Assembly: GCA_046765875.1 (NCBI GenBank)
Contig: JBKPSJ010000397.1
Coordinates: forward strand, 1 to 8,312
DNA: 8,312 nt
Direction of reading: 5' to 3'
From: DASRHY01 sp046765875
GTDB taxonomy: Bacteria; Actinomycetota; Actinomycetes; Propionibacteriales; Kribbellaceae
The notes under the pieces were generated by a model. That model worked only from the letters and a program-made list of their open reading frames with translations, was not told where the DNA came from and made no database searches. The stretch's first letter is position 1; each line of letters begins with the position of its first letter. The translations under genes were made by a program, and so were the position numbers. This document shows, piece after piece, positions 1-5,861 of the stretch.

Positions 1-1
1 G

Positions 2-868
2 TCACGCGGGGACGGCTTCACGGACCTCGTCGACGTCGAGTCCGCGGTCGATCCCGTGCGGGACGACGGTCTGACCGGGTTCGAGAGCGAGCTTCTTCCC
101 GTCCAGGTAGACGTCGATCCTGTCGGGCTCGAACGAGACCAGGTCCGAGATCCGCCTGACTTCCGGCCACGCATCCCGGTACGACCACACGGCACGCTTG
201 TGCTCGCCGACGTCGTAGTAGCTGGCCAGGCCCTTGTATGGGCAGAAGGTCCGTCCGTCGACCGGCGTGAGCGCCGACTCGTCAACGTCCGCACGCGGTA
301 CGTACCAGCGCGGCGCGAAGCCGGACTCGTATAACACGACGGGCCGGCCGGTGTCCGCGATGATACGGTCGCCGTCCTTGATCACGAGATGGCGCGAGGT
401 CTTGCGGATGTCGATGCGGTGGTACGGGTCGGCCGCGTGTCCGACGATACGCTCGTCCTCCTCGTAGAAGGCGTCCATCGCCCGCCAGGCGAACGCGACC
501 CTGCCTGCCAGCAGCCGTGCGTGCTCGGGCAGACCGGTGAAGGTCCATGCCGCTCGGGCGGAGCTCTTGTCGCCTGCGGTCACGGTGAACCAATTCGTCG
601 GGCCGAGCTCGCCGTGCCGGGTGGTGCGGTTCTCCTGCTCGAGTACGCCGGGGCGGACGTCGGCCAGCGGGAAGTAGGCGACCGGATATCGGCCGGACTC
701 GTGCAGCAGCACGACGTCCTCGCTGTCCGCGATCCACTCGCCGCCGAATTGGACGCGCATCCGCCGCCGCAGCGGTTCGGCGAACAGCAGCGGTTCCGGC
801 GGCAGTTCAGGAGTGAGGAAGCGGCCGAGGCTCCGGCCAAGCGGTCCTTGTTGCCATGACAGCCCCAT
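2..868 (-). CDS. Tandem DUF427 domain protein
   Basis: A complete 288-residue protein with two copies of the DUF427 fold (Pfam family of unknown biochemical role). Copy 1 covers about residues 36-138 and copy 2 about 150-248; both have a VVL(L/Y)xESG strand and a later AxW(T/S)(F/Y) motif. Copy 2 keeps the typical FCPYKGLASYY motif (208-218), while copy 1 has GPTNWFTVTAG instead, so the N-terminal copy is diverged. No signal peptide or membrane segment is evident, so it is probably cytosolic. The ATG at 868 is preceded by AAGGA (878-882) at 9 nt spacing. The stop of the VOC gene lies 15 nt upstream, so the two are very likely co-transcribed. The stop codon is at positions 2-4, so nothing is missing. 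DUF427 proteins have no established reaction and I assign none. Confidence 0.93.
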   Translation of the reverse strand: MGLSWQQGPLGRSLGRFLTPELPPEPLLFAEPLRRRMRVQFGGEWIADSEDVVLLHESGRYPVAYFPLADVRPGVLEQENRTTRHGELGPTNWFTVTAGDKSSARAAWTFTGLPEHARLLAGRVAFAWRAMDAFYEEDERIVGHAADPYHRIDIRKTSRHLVIKDGDRIIADTGRPVVLYESGFAPRWYVPRADVDESALTPVDGRTFCPYKGLASYYDVGEHKRAVWSYRDAWPEVRRISDLVSFEPDRIDVYLDGKKLALEPGQTVVPHGIDRGLDVDEVREAVPA

Positions 869-883
869 GATTCTGTGTCCTTC

Positions 884-1302
884 TCAGTCGTGGTGGCCGC
901 GTTCCTGGAGGGTCCAGGAGTTGCCGTCGAGGTCGGTGAAGTCCGCGAAGCTCGCGTAGTCGCGGCGCTCCGGGTCCGGCCCGGCGCGCCAGCCGCCGGC
1001 CCAGGTGTCGATCGAGTCCTTGTGCCGGATCGGGCCGACGTCGACGCCGCGTGCCCGCAGTTCGGCGTGGTCGGCGGCGAGGTCCGTGGTGACCGGTGCA
1101 GGTTGTGCAGGCGGGCCGTCTCGGTCGCCGGCACCAGGTGCACCGAGGCCGCCGATCCCGGCGGGGTGAGCTGTACGACTCGGAAGTCCGGTGTCGGCTG
1201 GTAGTCGATGTCGAGGACGAAGCCGACCTGCTCGGTGTAGAAGGCGAGCGCCTTGTCGACGTGGGCGACGGGCAGCTCGACGACCTCGAGCGCGAATCTC
1301 AT
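884..1302 (-). pseudogene. VOC (glyoxalase/bleomycin-resistance) protein, frameshifted
   Basis: The 5' part (ATG at 1302, SD AGGGAG about 7 nt upstream) encodes residues 1-69, starting MRFALEVVELPVAHVDKALA, with FYTEQVGFVLDIDY and DFRVVQLTPPGSA, typical of the first beta-alpha-beta-beta-beta unit of small VOC proteins. Near 1096-1098 the frame is lost. The second half continues in another frame: VTTDLAADHAELRARGVDVG, then DTWAGGW, DPERRDYASFADF and DGNSWTLQERGHHD, stopping at 884-886. The two halves join into about 139 residues, the normal family length, if one base is restored. In the unshifted frame translation would run on for hundreds of bases into the DUF427 gene, giving a nonsensical C-terminus. 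No slippery heptamer is visible, so this is either a real recent inactivation or a sequencing error. VOC proteins of this class act on, or bind, small electrophiles or antibiotics; the substrate cannot be told. It sits upstream of the DUF427 gene and diverges from the CGNR regulator. Confidence 0.82.
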
Positions 1303-1317
1303 CTCTAACTCCCTAAG

Positions 1318-1323
1318 ATTATG
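1318..1323 (-). promoter_or_regulatory. Candidate -10 box for the leftward VOC-DUF427 transcript
   Basis: On the minus strand the hexamer reads CATAAT, one mismatch from TATAAT, and would start transcription about 10-12 nt upstream of the SD-ATG of the VOC gene. No good -35 lies 16-18 bp upstream; a perfect TTGACA exists on this strand at 1361-1366 but is too far away (37 bp). The box abuts one copy of the TGCTGGTTAG repeat. Confidence 0.4.
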
Positions 1324-1324
1324 T

Positions 1325-1384
1325 TGCTGGTTAGACACGCAAGCACTTCGTGGTATAACCTGTCAAGGGTTCGATGCTGGTTAG
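1325..1384. repeat. 10-bp direct repeat pair, possible operator
   Basis: TGCTGGTTAG occurs exactly at 1325-1334 and again at 1375-1384, a 50-bp period (about five helical turns), flanking the rightward -10 box. In addition CTCCCTAA-type sequence near 1309-1316 mirrors TTAGGGAG at 1381-1388, which gives each divergent gene the same SD core. Same-face spacing suits a dimeric or looping regulator; the CGNR protein encoded alongside is the obvious candidate. Binding is inferred. Confidence 0.4.
1332..1359 (+). promoter_or_regulatory. Promoter of the CGNR-MOSC operon
   Basis: TAGACA (1332-1337) and TATAAC (1354-1359) are each one mismatch from the sigma-70-type consensus and are separated by 16 bp. 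Transcription would start near 1366, giving a short leader with SD AGGGAG at 1383-1388. The start point near 1366 argues against the upstream in-frame ATG at 1374. Confidence 0.55.
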
Positions 1385-1397
1385 GGAGATCCTGGTG

Positions 1398-1865
1398 ATG
1401 GACGACACATTTCTGCTCGATCTGCTGAACACCACGCCGGTGGTCGACGGTTCGCAGCAGGACACCCTGGAGCGCGACTGGCTGCGTGCGCACGGCGGCA
1501 CCGGCTCTGCCGGTGAGCTGGTGGCGACCCGCGAGGCGCGGGACCTATTGCAGTCCGTTGTCCACAGCGCCGACGCGTCGGTATTGGGCCCGTTGCTCAA
1601 GGGCGTGAGCCGTCATCCGTCGGTCGGTGCGGACGGGATCGAGTGGACCCTCGTGGTGAATGCCGTACGCCGGCCGGCAGTCCGCGCTGTGCTGGCCTGG
1701 GACGAGCTTCGCCGGACCAGTCCCGGCCGGTTGCGCCCGTGCGCCAACACGGAGTGCCGGCTGTTCCTGATCGACCGGAGCAAGCCGAACAACGCGCGCT
1801 GGTGCTCGATGGCCGCATGCGGTAACCGGATGAAGGCCCGTCGCCACTACCAGAGGACCCGCTGA
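1398..1865 (+). CDS. CGNR zinc-finger (ABATE-type) transcriptional regulator
   Basis: A 155-residue protein. The N-terminal and central part (about 3-105, beginning FLLDLLNTTPVVDG) resembles the ABATE stress-response domain. The C-terminus is a classic CGNR zinc finger: Cys115, Cys120, Cys136 and Cys141 (C-x4-C-x15-C-x4-C) ending in CGNR at 141-144 and a basic tail, KARRHYQRTR. This is a single DNA-binding finger found in many actinobacterial regulators. The ATG at 1398 is chosen because AGGGAG lies 9 nt upstream; an in-frame ATG at 1374 would add eight residues but sits almost on the predicted transcription start. Its stop overlaps the next start by one base (TGATG), so it is translated in step with the MOSC-reductase gene. 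It diverges from the VOC gene, the usual position of a local regulator that senses the substrate of its neighbours. Ligand and sign of regulation are unknown. Confidence 0.9.
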   Translation: MDDTFLLDLLNTTPVVDGSQQDTLERDWLRAHGGTGSAGELVATREARDLLQSVVHSADASVLGPLLKGVSRHPSVGADGIEWTLVVNAVRRPAVRAVLAWDELRRTSPGRLRPCANTECRLFLIDRSKPNNARWCSMAACGNRMKARRHYQRTR

Positions 1866-3583
1866 TGGCCACGCTCGTATCGCTCAACGTCGGTCTGCCG
1901 AAGGACGTCAGCTGGCAGGACCGTACGGTGTACACCGGCATCTGGAAGGAGTCCGTCGACGGCCCGCGGATGGTGCGGCGGCTCAACGTCGACGGCGACG
2001 GCCAGGGCGATCTCAACGGGCACGGCGGCGAACAGCGCGCCGTACTCGTCTACCAGCTCGACTCCTACCGGCACTGGGCCGAGTACCTGGGTCGCGACGA
2101 TCTTCGGCACGGCAACTTCGGTGAGAACTTCACCGTTGACGGTCTCGCTGACGACGAGGTCTGCATCGGCGACCGGTACCGGATCGGCGAGGCGGTCTTC
2201 GAGGTCACCCAGCCGCGGGTCACGTGTTACCGGGTCGGTATGCGGCTCGGCGTACCGCAGATGCCGTCGCTGCTCGTCTCGCACCACCGCCCGGGCTTCT
2301 ACATGCGCGTCATCACCGAGGGCCGAGTGCAGGCCGGTGACGAGATCACCAAGGTCTCGTCGGGACCGGGCCAGATGACCGTCTCGGACATCGACGCGCT
2401 GCTCTATCTGCCGGACCGCGACGTGGAGGCGTTGCGCGTCGCCGTCAGCATTCCGGCGTTGAGTCCCGGCTGGCATCAGTCGTTCCGCGAGCTTCTCGAC
2501 GGCTCGGCAACTGCGGGCCCGCCGGTCGGAACCGAACCGGGGTGGTCCGGCTTCCGGCCACTGAGGGTCGCCCGGGTCGTCCCTGAGACCGACACGGTCG
2601 CGTCGATCTATCTCGAATCCGGCGACGGCACCGCTTTGCCGGCGGCGCTGCCCGGGCAGTACCTCACGCTCCGGGTGGGCGGCGCGGGCACACCTGCTCC
2701 CGTACGCAACTACTCGCTGTCCTCCCCGCCCGGCGCGTCCCAGTACCGGATCAGCGTCAAGCGCGAACCCCACGGTCTCGTGAGCGGATACCTGCACGGC
2801 GGCCTGACCGGAGTCCTGGACGTGGCGGCGCCACGCGGGGAGTTCGTACTCGACAACGGCGACGGCCCGGTCCTGCTCATCTCGGCCGGTATCGGCGTGA
2901 CGCCGGTGATGGCGATGCTCCACCAACTCGCCGCAGAGCACAGCAAGCGTGAGGTCTGGTGGATCCACGCCGCGCGGAACCAGACCCAGCACGCTCTCGC
3001 TTCAGAGGCGCACGAATTGCTCGGGCAACTGGACAACACCCACGAGTGCGTCTTCTACACCGCGCCCGACGCCGCCGTCACCGGCACGATCAAGCGAGGA
3101 CGTCTCGACGCCGCTGCGATCGCCGGCCTCGGACTTCCGGCCGACGGGACCGCCTACCTGTGCGGGCCGGATTCCTTCATGACCGACACCCGTGCCGCGT
3201 TGCTGGAGGCCGGGCTCGGCTCGGCCAGCGTATTCATCGAGCAGTTCGGCAGCCGTTCCGCCATCAACCCGGGCCTGATCGGCCAGGACCTGCCCGAGCC
3301 GCACCAACCACCGGGAGAACCCGGCACCGGACCCCAGATCACGTTCGCCCGCAGTGGCCTGACCGTACGCTGGCCGACCGACCAGAAGTCCCTCCTCGAC
3401 CTGGCCGAGTCCTGCGACGTCCCCACGCGGTGGTCCTGCCGTACCGGCGTATGCCACACCTGCGTGACTCCCCTCCTCACCGGCGAAGTCACCTACGCCA
3501 CCCAACCCCTGGAACCCCCACCGCCCGGCGAAATCCTCATCTGCTGCACGCGCCCCACCACAGACCTGGTCCTCGACCTCTGA
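1865..3583 (+). CDS. MOSC / ferredoxin reductase / 2Fe-2S ferredoxin fusion enzyme
   Basis: A 572-residue cytosolic redox enzyme. Residues about 1-165 form a YiiM-like MOSC domain, with NGHGGEQRAVLVY (51-63), GNFGENF (83-89) and TQPRVTCYRVG (115-125); Cys121 is the likely molybdenum ligand. Residues about 170-215 match the YiiM-type 3-alpha segment. About 228-465 is a flavohaemoglobin-like reductase: RNYSLSS (281-287) for FAD, ISAGIGVTPVMAML (339-352) and YLCGPDSFM (431-439) for NAD(P), and EQFGS (459-463). Residues about 490-572 are a plant-type 2Fe-2S domain with Cys525, Cys530, Cys533 and a fourth Cys at 560 or 561. MOSC proteins of the YiiM/YcbX/mARC group reduce N-hydroxylated compounds with Moco and need an external electron donor. 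Here the donor chain NAD(P)H-FAD-2Fe-2S is in the same polypeptide, so I infer a self-sufficient N-oxide or N-hydroxylamine reductase. SD GAGGA (1853-1857) lies within the CGNR gene; the ATG overlaps that gene's stop. The precise substrate is unknown. Confidence 0.93.
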   Translation: MATLVSLNVGLPKDVSWQDRTVYTGIWKESVDGPRMVRRLNVDGDGQGDLNGHGGEQRAVLVYQLDSYRHWAEYLGRDDLRHGNFGENFTVDGLADDEVCIGDRYRIGEAVFEVTQPRVTCYRVGMRLGVPQMPSLLVSHHRPGFYMRVITEGRVQAGDEITKVSSGPGQMTVSDIDALLYLPDRDVEALRVAVSIPALSPGWHQSFRELLDGSATAGPPVGTEPGWSGFRPLRVARVVPETDTVASIYLESGDGTALPAALPGQYLTLRVGGAGTPAPVRNYSLSSPPGASQYRISVKREPHGLVSGYLHGGLTGVLDVAAPRGEFVLDNGDGPVLLISAGIGVTPVMAMLHQLAAEHSKREVWWIHAARNQTQHALASEAHELLGQLDNTHECVFYTAPDAAVTGTIKRGRLDAAAIAGLGLPADGTAYLCGPDSFMTDTRAALLEAGLGSASVFIEQFGSRSAINPGLIGQDLPEPHQPPGEPGTGPQITFARSGLTVRWPTDQKSLLDLAESCDVPTRWSCRTGVCHTCVTPLLTGEVTYATQPLEPPPPGEILICCTRPTTDLVLDL

Positions 3584-3611
3584 AGCGCCGGTTGTCGCCG
3601 TAGGAGACACG

Positions 3612-3627
3612 CCGATATCGGTCGATA
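3612..3627. promoter_or_regulatory. Overlapping palindromes, possible operator
   Basis: CCGATATCGG (3612-3621) is a perfect 10-bp palindrome. It overlaps TATCGGTCGATA (3616-3627), whose 5-bp arms TATCG/CGATA are also perfect. They share a half-site, giving three CGATA-type half-sites in 16 bp. They lie about 45 bp upstream of the AAA ATPase start, in an otherwise featureless 88-bp gap. No T-tract follows, so a terminator is unlikely. Function is inferred from symmetry only. Confidence 0.3.
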
Positions 3628-3659
3628 GGGAAATCTACGGGAAACGCTAGACAAGCCCA

Positions 3660-3665
3660 TAGAGT
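3660..3665 (+). promoter_or_regulatory. Candidate -10 box for a leaderless ATPase mRNA
   Basis: TAGAGT (TAnnnT pattern) spans exactly -12 to -7 relative to the GTG start at 3672, the geometry expected if the transcript begins at the start codon. No SD-like sequence precedes the GTG, which supports a leaderless mRNA, common in actinobacteria. A convincing -35 is not visible. Confidence 0.4.
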
Positions 3666-3671
3666 GCGATC

Positions 3672-4865
3672 GTGGACCCGATCCGGAATCCGTACGCGCC
3701 CGGTGCCGGGCAGCGACCGCCGGAACTGGCCGGTCGCGACGCCGAGGTACGCCAATTCGAGATCGTGCTCGAGCGGGTCGCCGCCGGCCGACCTGAACGC
3801 AGCCTGGTGCTCAGCGGGCTGCGCGGCGTCGGCAAGACGGTGCTGCTCAACACGCTGCGCAGTATGGCGATCAAACGTGCCTGGGGCACCGGCAAGATCG
3901 AGGCCCGTCCCGAGCAGAGCATCCGTCTCCCGATGGCGCAGGCGATGCACTCGGCGATGCGCGAACTCGGGCACCGGCACCGCGACGAGGAGCGGGTGGA
4001 GGACTTCCTCGGCGTGCTGAAGGCGTTCGCGCTGCGGACGCCGCAGAACGACCGCAAGGGCATCCGGTGGCACCCGCCGGTGGACGTGATCGCGGCGAAG
4101 GGGCGAGCCGACTCCGGCGACCTCGAGATGGACCTGATCGAGTTGTTCGCCGACGCCGCCGACCTGGCCAACGATCTGTCGGTCGGGGTCGGACTGTTCG
4201 TCGACGAGATGCAGGACGTCAACCCCGACGAGTTGTCCGCGCTGTGCGCCGCTTGCCACGAGATCAGCCAGCAGAACGCGCCGCTGGTCGTCGTCGGCGC
4301 CGGCCTGCCGCATCTGCCGGCGGTGCTCTCGGCGAGCAAGTCGTACTCCGAGCGGCTGTTCCGCTACATCCGCGTCGACCGGCTCGCCCGCGAGGCGTGC
4401 GACCGGGCGCTGATCATCCCCGCCGAGACCGAGGCCGTCGAGTACGACGCCGAGGCGCTGGACGAGTTGTACGCCCAGACAGATGGGTATCCCTACTTCG
4501 TGCAGGCCTTCGCACACGCGACCTGGGACCACGCGCCGACCAGCCCGATCAGCGTCAAGGATGTGGCGGTGGCGGCGCCGGAGGCGTCGGCCGAGCTGAC
4601 CGTCGGCTTCTTCGGGTCCCGGTACGAACGAGCCACACCCGCAGAGCGCGACTACATGCGTGCGATGGCGGATCTCGGCGTACAGAACGACGACCACTCG
4701 GTGCCGACCTCGGAGGTGGCCGCGGCGCTCAAGCGCAAACCGCAGAGCCTGTCGCCCGCGCGTGACGGTTTGATCAAGAAGGGCCTTGTGTACTCGGCGG
4801 AGCGAGGTACGGTCGCCTTCACGGTGCCGCATTTCGGCAGGTTCCTCCGTACCCGGACTGTATAG
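3672..4865 (+). CDS. AAA-type ATPase with C-terminal winged-helix-like region
   Basis: A 397-residue P-loop NTPase. It has Walker A GLRGVGKT (49-56), Walker B VGLFVDEMQD (173-182) and a sensor-like strand LVVVGAGLP (205-213), the order seen in the AAA_16/Orc1-Cdc6-like ATPases. Residues about 256-290 form a small helical lid (YAQTDGYPYFVQAFAHATW), and about 320-392 look like a winged helix (VPTSEVAAALKRKPQSLSPA, then a GLV..ERGTVAFTVPHFGRFL wing). The N-terminal DPIRNPYAPGAGQRPPELAGR is a signature of a widespread actinobacterial ATPase family. The GTG at 3672 starts exactly at this signature, which supports it although there is no SD. Such proteins may bind DNA or act as signalling ATPases; the family's role is not established to my knowledge. 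The stop is 19 nt before the next gene, which has its own SD, so the two probably form an operon. I do not call it a replication initiator. Confidence 0.9.
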   Translation: MDPIRNPYAPGAGQRPPELAGRDAEVRQFEIVLERVAAGRPERSLVLSGLRGVGKTVLLNTLRSMAIKRAWGTGKIEARPEQSIRLPMAQAMHSAMRELGHRHRDEERVEDFLGVLKAFALRTPQNDRKGIRWHPPVDVIAAKGRADSGDLEMDLIELFADAADLANDLSVGVGLFVDEMQDVNPDELSALCAACHEISQQNAPLVVVGAGLPHLPAVLSASKSYSERLFRYIRVDRLAREACDRALIIPAETEAVEYDAEALDELYAQTDGYPYFVQAFAHATWDHAPTSPISVKDVAVAAPEASAELTVGFFGSRYERATPAERDYMRAMADLGVQNDDHSVPTSEVAAALKRKPQSLSPARDGLIKKGLVYSAERGTVAFTVPHFGRFLRTRTV

Positions 4866-4884
4866 ACCGTATAGGGAGTCGCCG

Positions 4885-5718
4885 ATGTCATCGCAGGACT
4901 TCCCGACGTACGGGCGTGGTGACGACAACCCAGACGAAGACGAGCAGGAGCACAGGCCTGTCGTTCCGCCGGCTCAGCCCTACGGTCACGGCCAGTACGC
5001 CGCACAACCGCAGCCCGGGTACGGCCAGCACCCGCAGGGCTACAACCCTTACGCGCGCCAACAGAGCCAGTTCGGCCAGTACGGACCGCCGCAGTACGGC
5101 CAGGGCGGGCACCAGCGGTTCCCGCCGCTCGGGCACCATCCGCCTGGCCCGCCGGCGTGGCAACAAGCCCAGCAGCCGACCGGGTACCAGCGGCCCGAGC
5201 GTGCTGTCGAGCCGAACGCACAGGTGGCCCGGTTGGCGCTGATCGGCGGGATCGTGGCCGCCTTCTACGGCCTGCTCGTGCTGACCGTGCAGCGGACCGC
5301 CCTCCGCGAGATCGCGCAGCAGCCGGGCTCGGATCTGAACCACCCGCTGCGCACCGACGTCATCGACACGATCGGCCAACTCGCCGTCGCCGGCCTGACC
5401 GGCGTGGTGCTGGCGCTGTGGATCCGCGACCTGGCCGAGCGGCGCAAGCGGGGCAAGTCGCCGGTCCTGGCCGAACTGGTCGCGTTCGGGTTCATCGGGG
5501 TCGGGGTGCTGTTCATGGTGATCTGGGGGCTGATCATCGCGAGCACCGGGTTCGGCAGCATCGACGACACCACCCGCCGGCTGCCGACGGCGTACGGGTA
5601 CGGCGGCGTCGGCCTTTGGATGCTCGCGGTCGGCCTGTTCCTCGTGTATCGCACGCTGCGGCCGGACGTGACGCCCGTCGTGCAGGCCGCACCTGGCCGG
5701 CCGCCGTGGGAACAGTAA
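4885..5718 (+). CDS. Four-helix membrane protein with Y/Q/G/P-rich N-terminal tail
   Basis: A 277-residue protein of unknown function. Residues 1-110 are predicted disordered: first acidic (DDNPDEDEQEH, 13-23), then dominated by Tyr, Gln, Gly and Pro with repeated GQY/YGQ units (for example GHGQYAAQPQPGYGQ and FGQYGPPQYGQGG). The rest has four hydrophobic segments at about 113-135, 160-180, 196-219 and 237-256, with a basic loop (RDLAERRKRGK, 181-191) between helices 2 and 3. No signal peptide is present; by the positive-inside rule the basic loop and both termini would be cytoplasmic. The ATG at 4885 has SD AGGGAG (4873-4878) 6 nt upstream; upstream in-frame starts lie inside the ATPase gene and are rejected. 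It is 19 nt from the ATPase stop, so co-expression and a joint role at the membrane are plausible but unproven. Pro/Gln/Tyr-rich tails are common on actinobacterial membrane proteins, so the tail alone does not define a function. Confidence 0.88.
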   Translation: MSSQDFPTYGRGDDNPDEDEQEHRPVVPPAQPYGHGQYAAQPQPGYGQHPQGYNPYARQQSQFGQYGPPQYGQGGHQRFPPLGHHPPGPPAWQQAQQPTGYQRPERAVEPNAQVARLALIGGIVAAFYGLLVLTVQRTALREIAQQPGSDLNHPLRTDVIDTIGQLAVAGLTGVVLALWIRDLAERRKRGKSPVLAELVAFGFIGVGVLFMVIWGLIIASTGFGSIDDTTRRLPTAYGYGGVGLWMLAVGLFLVYRTLRPDVTPVVQAAPGRPPWEQ

Positions 5719-5721
5719 ACT
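5716..5721 (+). promoter_or_regulatory. Weak -10 candidate for the riboswitch transcript
   Basis: TAAACT overlaps the stop codon of the membrane protein gene and would place the transcript start near 5728, about 10 nt before the aptamer. No clear -35 is seen at 16-18 bp, so this is tentative; transcription could also read through from the ATPase operon. Confidence 0.25.
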
Positions 5722-5737
5722 GACGACCACACAACAC

Positions 5738-5851
5738 TGCGGGAGCTCGCACCGCAACGCGGGCTGAGAGGGCGACGAGCCTAGTACGAGCCTTGGCATG
5801 GGCCGGGTCGCCGACCGCCTGAACCTGACCGGGTAATGCCGGCGTAGGGAG
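5738..5851 (+). promoter_or_regulatory. TPP riboswitch (thi-box)
   Basis: The thiamin pyrophosphate aptamer is recognised by GGGCTGAGAGG (5761-5771) and by CCTGAACCTG followed by GGGTAATGCCGGCGTAGGGA (ending at 5850). Visible helices: a P2-like GCGG (5739-5742) with CCGC (5815-5818); P3 GCTCGC (5745-5750) with GCGGGC (5759-5764); an optional P3a arm GGCGAC (5771-5776) with GTCGCC (5807-5812) enclosing 30 nt; and P5 CCGG/CCGG around GTAATG. A clear P1 was not found. The SD of the permease gene, AGGGAG (5846-5851), is the 3' end of the aptamer and lies 10 nt before its ATG. This suggests that TPP binding blocks ribosome access; no transcription terminator is seen. Confidence 0.95.
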
Positions 5852-5861
5852 ACGGACCGCC

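Noticed and set aside
580..883. Extension of the VOC frame into the DUF427 gene
   Set aside because: The extension is Ser/Arg/Thr-rich with no VOC motifs and is explained by frameshifted reading of the DUF427 gene.
1090..1105. Programmed -1 frameshift in the VOC gene
   Set aside because: A -1 slip would restore the frame, but there is no X-XXY-YYZ slippery heptamer; family members are normally single-frame.
1361..1366. Perfect minus-strand TTGACA as the -35 of the VOC promoter
   Set aside because: It is 37 bp from the best -10 (CATAAT), and no acceptable -10 lies 16-18 bp downstream.
1847..2992. Long minus-strand open frame opposite the MOSC-reductase gene
   Set aside because: It is antisense to a well-recognised enzyme, has no family motifs, and is an expected by-product of third-position GC in high-GC DNA.
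3672..4865. Orc1/Cdc6 replication initiator or a phage/defence ATPase
   Set aside because: The fold is similar, but there is no origin-like repeat, effector domain or mobile-element context; only a generic ATPase call is supported.
4786..4884. Earlier start for the membrane protein
   Set aside because: It would overlap the ATPase coding end by about 80 bp; the ATG at 4885 has a well-placed SD.
3537..4928. 463-codon minus-strand open frame opposite the AAA ATPase
   Set aside because: Its translation is Arg/His/Gly/Val-rich low-information sequence, while the plus strand shows clear Walker motifs; a shadow frame.
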